A DNA stretch of 11,647 bases from positions 1 to 11,647 of the forward strand of contig JALOQQ010000019.1 in the NCBI GenBank assembly GCA_025453315.1, read 5' to 3'. The stretch is from Planctomycetota bacterium (GTDB lineage Bacteria; Patescibacteriota; Patescibacteriia; Patescibacteriales; UBA12465). Position numbers and translations under genes: made by a program. Positions 7,941 to 11,647 of the stretch are shown here, piece after piece (within the stretch, counting starts at the first letter, position 1; each line of letters opens with the position of its first letter). The notes beneath the pieces are model-generated. The model was not told the origin of the DNA, ran no database searches, and saw nothing but the letters and a program-made list of their open reading frames with translations.

Positions 7941-8465
7941 TTATTTTATTCTTTGACCGCTAGAGCTAATGAAAAAAGTTTCGTTGTTTTTTGAGACTTT
8001 AGCTCGATGGTTTTTAAACGAAGAGGCTTCATCAAATCTTTCACTATAAGCCGGCTCCCCGTTGTGGTCAATGTGGAAATAATATTCCACGCCATTTTCG
8101 TCTTTTTCCACGGCTACCGCTAAATTTTCTGAGAATATATCCACCCAGTAATAGCGTTTTTCATAAACAGCTTTGCCTTTTGTGTTGATATGAAACCAGA
8201 CATTATCTTCCAGAGCTGGCGCTACTCCTTCGGAGTAGTTTCCGACATCGGAAAAAATTTTAGAATAGATTGGTTTGTATTCTTGATTAACATGGAACCA
8301 ACCCTCTCCGTTTTTAGCCCTAGCAAAACCTTCGTTAAATTCACCTAGGTAAATATAAGATTTGTTGTTGCCAGATTTTCCGGCAAAAAAGCTTAAAAAA
8401 CAAGCTGTTAAAATTAGAACGAGGAAATAGCGAGAAATAATCCGAGAAATACTAATTGTTTTCAT
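7941..8465 (-). CDS. Exported WG/WFH-repeat protein, function unknown
   Basis: Small protein of 174 residues with an N-terminal hydrophobic segment (about 13-28) preceded by basic residues, so a signal peptide or membrane anchor. LTAC at 19-22 resembles a lipobox, but the hydrophobic run continues past the Cys, so lipoprotein status is uncertain. The rest is about four degenerate repeats of the WG-repeat type: GEGWFH (53-58), DNVWFH (87-92), EYYFH (127-131) and ETFFI (162-166). Each is followed by a short G-turn and, in the first three, a Y-rich strand such as AYSERFDEA. Such repeats are known in many bacteria and common in Parcubacteria, with no established role; they probably form a beta-rich binding surface outside the cell. 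The gene has its own promoter and a shared terminator, so it is monocistronic. ACGTGAAACA sits directly before the ATG in place of a Shine-Dalgarno sequence. Confidence 0.8.
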   Translation of the reverse strand: MKTISISRIISRYFLVLILTACFLSFFAGKSGNNKSYIYLGEFNEGFARAKNGEGWFHVNQEYKPIYSKIFSDVGNYSEGVAPALEDNVWFHINTKGKAVYEKRYYWVDIFSENLAVAVEKDENGVEYYFHIDHNGEPAYSERFDEASSFKNHRAKVSKNNETFFISSSGQRIK

Positions 8466-8475
8466 TGTTTCACGT
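8466..8475. other. parS-like half-site next to the WG-repeat gene start
   Basis: TGTTTCACGT equals the first 10 of 16 bases of the widely conserved ParB-binding site parS (TGTTTCACGTGAAACA). It therefore includes one complete 8-bp half-site; the remaining 6 positions do not match. It touches the start codon of the WG-repeat gene and lies about 340 bases upstream of parA. No full parS site was found in the window. It could be a degenerate parS, or coincidence within a 5' leader. Confidence 0.3.
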
Positions 8476-8510
8476 TTTGGTTAGAAAAAAATATTTAGTT
8501 TTAATATTTA

Positions 8511-8539
8511 ATAATACTGTTTTTTTGATGTATTGTCAA
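8511..8539 (-). promoter_or_regulatory. Promoter of the WG-repeat gene
   Basis: On the minus strand TTGACA (8539-8534) is a perfect -35 consensus, followed after exactly 17 bases by TATTAT (8516-8511). The implied start near 8504 leaves a leader of about 39 bases before the ATG at 8465. Confidence 0.85.
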
Positions 8540-8563
8540 TGATCTTAAAGGAAAATTTAAAAC

Positions 8564-8593
8564 AAAAAAGAATGAATTGAATCACTCTTTTTT
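8564..8593 (-). terminator. Terminator of tRNA-Leu
   Basis: A 12-bp stem with one G-T wobble (8593-8582 with 8575-8564) and a 6-base loop begins 3 bases after the tRNA discriminator. Its descending arm ends in six T on the minus strand and is followed by TGTTTT. It separates the tRNA from the promoter of the next minus-strand gene. Confidence 0.8.
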
Positions 8594-8596
8594 TTG

Positions 8597-8678
8597 TGCC
8601 GCGAGAGAGAATCGAACTCTCATGACCGAAGCCACACGATTTTGAGTCGTGCGCGTCTACCAGTTCCGCCATCGCGGC
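8597..8678 (-). tRNA. tRNA-Leu (anticodon CAA)
   Basis: Type II tRNA reading UUG codons. The acceptor is GCCGCGA (8678-8672) with TCGCGGC (8604-8598), and the discriminator is A (8597), as expected for leucine. The anticodon stem CACGA/TCGTG encloses CTCAAAA, with CAA at 8644-8642. The long variable arm is TGGC-TTCG-GTCA, a stable UUCG-capped hairpin. The T-arm GAGAG/CTCTC encloses TTCGATT. The 3' CCA is not encoded: the discriminator is followed by CAAA, so CCA must be added by the tRNA nucleotidyltransferase. Confidence 0.97.
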
Positions 8679-8702
8679 CTTAACAGTTTAGAAAGCATAA
8701 CA

Positions 8703-8722
8703 ATGATAATGCAAATTATCAT
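8703..8722. repeat. Perfect 8-4-8 inverted repeat between tRNA-Leu and parA
   Basis: ATGATAAT (8703-8710) and ATTATCAT (8715-8722) are perfect inverted copies around GCAA. The repeat lies in the tRNA-Leu 5' leader, about 14 bases after the predicted start and 24 bases before the tRNA, and about 43 bases upstream of the parA -35. The arms contain TGATAAT/ATTATCA, the halves of Fur-family boxes, but the 4-base centre differs from the usual single base. It may be an operator or a leader hairpin. Confidence 0.5.
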
Positions 8723-8742
8723 CTAAAATCAAATTCTTTTTT

Positions 8743-8771
8743 AGTATAGATAAAATAGTTTTGGTTGTCAA
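8743..8771 (-). promoter_or_regulatory. Promoter of tRNA-Leu
   Basis: On the minus strand a perfect -35 TTGACA (8771-8766), a 17-base spacer and -10 TATACT (8748-8743) predict a start near 8736 and a 5' leader of roughly 58 bases for RNase P to remove. The -35 hexamer is shared with the divergent parA promoter. Confidence 0.88.
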
Positions 8772-8793
8772 AGGCCCCTCTTTCAGTTATAAT
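8765..8793 (+). promoter_or_regulatory. Promoter of parA-parB
   Basis: TTGTCA (8765-8770, five of six consensus bases) and a perfect TATAAT (8788-8793) are 17 bases apart. The start would be at about 8800, only 6-8 bases before the parA ATG at 8807, so the mRNA is almost leaderless. TTGTCA overlaps by five bases the opposite-strand TTGACA of the tRNA-Leu promoter. Confidence 0.88.
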
Positions 8794-8806
8794 TGTCTTA
8801 ACTGTT

Positions 8807-9571
8807 ATGGGAAAAATAATTTCCGTTATTAATCAAAAAGGTGGTGTTGGTAAAACCACTACCGCCGTTAATTTGGGATCCTACTTAGCTTATTTTGGCA
8901 AGCAGGTTCTTTTGGTTGATGTTGATCCTCAAGCTAATGCTACTTCTGGTTTGGGAATAGACCATAAAAATATAGAGCATGGTATTTATGAGGCGATAAT
9001 TGGTGAAAAAAGTATTTTTGAAATAATAAAAAGGACTCTGCAGGATGGTTATAAAATTGCTCCCGCTACCTTACCTCTGGCTGGTGCTGGCATAGAGTTG
9101 GTCAATATGGAAGAAAGGGAATTTAGATTGTCTAAAATATTAGAACAAGTTAAAGAAGAATATGATTATATTATTGTTGATGGCCCACCTTCTCTTGGTT
9201 TATTAACTGTTAATAGTTTAGTAGCAGCTGATGAATTATTAATTCCCGTACAAAGCGAATATTATGCTCTGGAAGGTTTAAGTCAATTACTCGAAACTAT
9301 TTCTTTAGTGCAAAATCATTTAAAACCGAATTTGGGAATTATGGGCGCTCTTATTACTATGTTTGATAAACGTAATCGTTTATCGGGTTTGGTGGTTGAA
9401 GAATTAAAGAAATATTTTCCTAATCGTATTTTTAATGCCGTTATTCCTCGCTCTGTACGTTTGGCCGAAGCCCCAAGTTATGGTCGCTCTATTTTGCATT
9501 ATGATCCAAGCTCTAAGGCCGCTAAAGCTTATGAAGAATTAGCTAAAGAGATTTTAGAGTTGGAAAAATAA
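8807..9571 (+). CDS. parA: Chromosome-partitioning ATPase ParA (Soj)
   Basis: Deviant Walker ATPase that binds DNA nonspecifically as an ATP dimer and, with ParB, segregates the replication-origin region. The 254 residues show the deviant Walker A KGGVGKTT (11-18) with its signature first lysine, Walker A' VDVDPQAN (37-44), Walker B YIIVDGPP and the PRSVRLAEAPSYG segment near the C-terminus, all typical of Soj. Length matches short chromosomal ParA proteins without an N-terminal regulatory helix-turn-helix. An in-frame TTG at 8765 would add 14 residues. It is rejected because that TTG is the -35 element of a consensus promoter and family members begin with the MGKIISVINQKGG strand. The parB gene follows after 21 bases. 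No Shine-Dalgarno sequence exists, in keeping with the short leader. Confidence 0.95.
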   Translation: MGKIISVINQKGGVGKTTTAVNLGSYLAYFGKQVLLVDVDPQANATSGLGIDHKNIEHGIYEAIIGEKSIFEIIKRTLQDGYKIAPATLPLAGAGIELVNMEEREFRLSKILEQVKEEYDYIIVDGPPSLGLLTVNSLVAADELLIPVQSEYYALEGLSQLLETISLVQNHLKPNLGIMGALITMFDKRNRLSGLVVEELKKYFPNRIFNAVIPRSVRLAEAPSYGRSILHYDPSSKAAKAYEELAKEILELEK

Positions 9572-9592
9572 TTAATTATTAATTTAAATTAT

Positions 9593-10459
9593 ATGCCAAC
9601 CGGTCTAGGTAGAGGTCTCGGATCTCTCATACCACAAAAAAAACCTTTAATTTTCAATCCCGCAGTAAATAATGAGAGAATGGTTATTGATCCACATGAT
9701 CAGATCTTGCATGTTGTCCCGGAAAAAATTAGCGTTAATCCCTTTCAGCCTCGTCATAATTTTTCCGAGTCAGCTATTGAAGAATTAAAGGCTTCTATAA
9801 AAGAACATGGTATAATTCAACCTCTTATTGTTACTCAAAAAGAAGATGGTTTTGAATTAATTGCTGGTGAACGTCGTTTGCGTTCCGCTATGGCCTTGCA
9901 ATTAAAGACCGTTCCAGTTATTGTTCGCGATGCTAATCGTCAGAAGAAAATGGAAATAGCTTTAATTGAAAATCTACAGCGTGAAGATTTGAATCCGATT
10001 GAAACCGCTATAGCCTATAAAAGATTAATGGAAGAATTTAATATTGGTCAGGATGAAGTTGCTCGTCGCGTTAGTAAGGCTCGACCCAGTATTACTAATT
10101 CCTTGCGTTTATTAAATTTACCAGAAGAAATTCAGAAAGCTTTAAGTGAAGGCTTGATTAGTGAGGGACATGCTAAATATTTACTGGGTTTAGATAGTGA
10201 AAAGAAACAATTAGAAGTTTTTCGTAAAATTACTCAATATAATTTATCAGTAGCGGAAACCAGTAAAACTATTAAACATATTGGTGGAACCAAGGCGGCT
10301 CGTATTAAAGAGAATTATGCTGATCATGAAAGGGAAGAACGCTTACGCCAATTTTTTGGCAATAAAGTAGAGATTAAAAGAAAGGGAAAAGGCGGAGAAA
10401 TAGTTATTAGTTTTTTTGACGATGAAGCTCTTAGTGAAATTTTAAGTAAGATTGGATAA
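9593..10459 (+). CDS. parB: Chromosome-partitioning protein ParB (Spo0J)
   Basis: CTP-dependent DNA clamp that loads at parS and is moved by ParA. The 288 residues begin with GLGRGLGSLIP (4-14), the short basic motif with which chromosomal ParB proteins stimulate ParA ATPase. The CTPase domain follows with INPFQPR-like VNPFQPR (48-54), HGIIQPLIV (72-80), box II GERRLRSA (92-99) and ENLQREDLNPIE (116-127). The helix-turn-helix around 142-167 is QDEVARRVSKARPSITNSLRLL-like, closely matching parS readers. The C-terminal part from about 240 is the dimerisation domain. Length is usual for chromosomal ParB. It is co-transcribed with parA. It has no Shine-Dalgarno sequence. Conservation of the recognition helix suggests it reads a standard parS, although only a half-site occurs nearby. 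Confidence 0.95.
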   Translation: MPTGLGRGLGSLIPQKKPLIFNPAVNNERMVIDPHDQILHVVPEKISVNPFQPRHNFSESAIEELKASIKEHGIIQPLIVTQKEDGFELIAGERRLRSAMALQLKTVPVIVRDANRQKKMEIALIENLQREDLNPIETAIAYKRLMEEFNIGQDEVARRVSKARPSITNSLRLLNLPEEIQKALSEGLISEGHAKYLLGLDSEKKQLEVFRKITQYNLSVAETSKTIKHIGGTKAARIKENYADHEREERLRQFFGNKVEIKRKGKGGEIVISFFDDEALSEILSKIG

Positions 10460-10504
10460 TATTAAATAAATGAAAAGCAATTTTTTTAACTTTTTTTCTT
10501 GCTA

Positions 10505-10534
10505 TTGAATAATGAATTTATTAAGAAATAAAAT
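10505..10534 (+). promoter_or_regulatory. Possible promoter of the pilin-like gene
   Basis: TTGAAT (10505-10510) and TAAAAT (10529-10534), 18 bases apart, match four and five of the six consensus bases, respectively. The start would be near 10541, about 11 bases before the ATG. The area is so AT-rich that this could be chance, and no terminator hairpin after parB is visible either. Confidence 0.35.
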
Positions 10535-10551
10535 GAAATTAATTTTTAAAA

Positions 10552-11647
10552 ATGATTATGAAAAAAAATAAAAAACTGTTAAATTCTAAATTTTTCGCCT
10601 TCACCCTCATCGAGCTCCTTGTAGTAATAGCTATTATTGCTATCATTGCCACTCTCTCGGTCTTGGCTCTCCAATCAGCTAGAGAGAAAGCCCGTGACTC
10701 TAAACGTATCGCCGATGTTAAACAATTAAAGACGGCTCTCGAACTCTATTATAACGACGCCAATGGCTATCCGCCAGCTTCTTCTTTTGTTCCTGGACAA
10801 AAATTGTCATATATTGATCCCCAAAGTGGTCAGGTAAAAACTTATATTAATAATATTCCCACTGCGCCAATTCCTGCTGATGGTGATTGTGATATTTTAA
10901 ATAATCAATATATTTATGATTCTTCCAATCCTTCCACCTATACTATTTCTTATTGTCTCGGCAAAAATAATCAAGAAATAGGTGAAGGAGTTAATATTGC
11001 CACTCCGGCTCAATTGTATAGTAAAAAAAATCACAATATAGTTGAAGTTTGTACTCCCAATTGTACTAATAAAACCTGTGGTGATGATGGTTGCGGAAAT
11101 CCTTGTGGTACTTGTAGTGAATCCCAGATGTGTCTTAGTGATAATTGTCAGGCTAAGGCAGGAGTTGGTGAAAATTGGATGAGAATAACTGGTAATTATG
11201 ATTCTCGTTATACTAGAGGTTGGAAAAGTCTAGCCTCATCTTCTGATGGTCAAAGAATGGCCGCTCTTGGAACTGGGTATCTCTTTTTATCTTCCGATTT
11301 TGGTGCAACCTGGAATACACAATTATCTTTTCCTAAAAGATTAGAGTCAGTTACCATTTCTTCAACCGGTCAGTATTTGGCTGTAGTAGCTTATAATGAT
11401 TATGTTTATACCTCCTCTGATTACGGGTTAACTTGGATTAAAAGAGAGGGGGCTGGTTTAAGATATTGGAGTACCATTAACTCATCTTCAGATGGTCAAA
11501 GATTATTTGCCGGAGTTCAGAGTGGCTATATTTATACTTCCTCTGACTATGGTCTTACTTGGACTGAACAAAGTTCCTCTGGTTCTAGAATGTGGAATAA
11601 AATAGCTTCTTCTTCAAATGGACAAAAAGTAATAGCTATAGCAGGAA
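10552..11647 (+). CDS. Type IV pilin-like protein with Cys-rich segment and Asp-box beta-propeller, 3' incomplete
   Basis: The frame stays open to the window end (365 residues seen). Residues 1-16 are a basic leader, and cleavage is expected at A16|F17, with Glu at mature position 5 (E21) in FTLIELLV. The hydrophobic helix runs to about 42, then the REKARDSKRIADVKQLKTAL helix and YYNDANGYPP, all typical of Parcubacteria pseudopilins. The -1 residue is Ala instead of the usual Gly. After a globular part (about 70-160), eight cysteines follow at 167, 171, 176, 181, 185, 188, 194 and 199 (CGDDGCGNPCGTC). From 224 there are repeats of about 42 residues with Asp boxes SSDFGATW (247-254), SSDYGLTW (288-295) and SSDYGLTW (330-337), each preceded by SSDGQR-like turns; this is a BNR/Ycf48-like propeller. 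It probably displays a ligand-binding or hydrolase-like domain on a pilus or pseudopilus. Start ATG 10560-frame alternatives differ by only two residues (ATG 10558). Confidence 0.88.
   Translation, partial: MIMKKNKKLLNSKFFAFTLIELLVVIAIIAIIATLSVLALQSAREKARDSKRIADVKQLKTALELYYNDANGYPPASSFVPGQKLSYIDPQSGQVKTYINNIPTAPIPADGDCDILNNQYIYDSSNPSTYTISYCLGKNNQEIGEGVNIATPAQLYSKKNHNIVEVCTPNCTNKTCGDDGCGNPCGTCSESQMCLSDNCQAKAGVGENWMRITGNYDSRYTRGWKSLASSSDGQRMAALGTGYLFLSSDFGATWNTQLSFPKRLESVTISSTGQYLAVVAYNDYVYTSSDYGLTWIKREGAGLRYWSTINSSSDGQRLFAGVQSGYIYTSSDYGLTWTEQSSSGSRMWNKIASSSNGQKVIAIAG
11221..11647 (+). repeat. Tandem Asp-box (BNR) blade repeats inside the pilin-like gene
   Basis: Four successive units of about 120-126 bases encode W-x-x-(I/L)-x-S-S-x-(D/N)-G-Q turns at residues 224-235, 265-275, 306-316 and 348-357. 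The first three are completed by S-S-D-x-G-x-T-W boxes; the fourth runs off the window. Six to eight blades would be needed for a closed propeller, so at least two or three more units are expected downstream. Confidence 0.85.

Noticed and set aside
8703..8722. Calling the palindrome a genuine Zur or Fur box
   Set aside because: The 4-base centre does not fit the 7-1-7 geometry and no regulator gene is in the window; kept only as an inverted repeat.
8765..8806. TTG start giving ParA 14 extra residues
   Set aside because: The TTG is the -35 element and the stretch contains the -10 TATAAT; the ATG at 8807 gives the conserved ParA start.
1..11647. CRISPR array, insertion sequence, prophage or toxin-antitoxin pair
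   Set aside because: No spaced direct repeats, transposase, phage or toxin-like genes were seen on either strand; the only tandem repeats are protein-level blades and WG repeats.

Overview
The window looks like a chromosomal piece of a member of the Candidate Phyla Radiation (Patescibacteria), most likely a Parcubacteria-type lineage. The support is low GC, dense short-spaced genes, a Parcubacteria-style pseudopilin N-terminus (FTLIELLVVIAIIA followed by REKARDSKR), a WG/WFH-repeat protein, and translation starts with almost no Shine-Dalgarno sequences. All ten complete or 3'-complete genes stop with TAA, and the standard genetic code fits every gene. The assignment is an inference from gene content; no phylogeny was run.

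Layout: (1) 1-59 is a GC-rich left edge that does not continue the first gene and is probably an assembly or contig-edge artefact. (2) 60-2339 is a three-gene metal ABC importer (5'-truncated substrate-binding protein, ATPase, permease; zinc-type ligands), closed by a terminator at 2385-2407. (3) 2442-2829 is the RNase P RNA gene with its own clear promoter. (4) 2866-7865, same strand, holds a polyprenyl-phosphate sugar transferase, two GT-B glycosyltransferases and the tRNA 2-thiouridylase MnmA, closed by a bidirectional terminator. The first three would start and extend a lipid-linked surface glycan. (5) 7941-8771, minus strand, holds a small exported WG/WFH-repeat protein and tRNA-Leu(CAA), each with its own promoter. 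(6) 8765-10459 holds the chromosome-partition pair parA-parB, whose promoter shares its -35 element with the divergent tRNA-Leu promoter and gives a nearly leaderless parA mRNA. (7) 10552 to the right edge is a large type IV pilin-like protein with a pilin N-terminus, a cysteine-rich knot and an Asp-box beta-propeller. It is open at the window end.

How they fit together: mostly housekeeping (metal uptake, RNase P, tRNA thiolation, partition) plus envelope and surface functions (glycan assembly, WG-repeat protein, pilin fusion). I did not find a wholly new multi-gene system. The observations most worth a second look are the pilin/Cys-knot/beta-propeller fusion, the shared -35 element between parA and tRNA-Leu, the reduced RNase P RNA whose tRNA-CCA-binding loop reads AGU instead of GGU beside a tRNA gene without encoded CCA, the parS-like half-site at the WG-protein start, and the preference for T before ATG in place of Shine-Dalgarno sequences.
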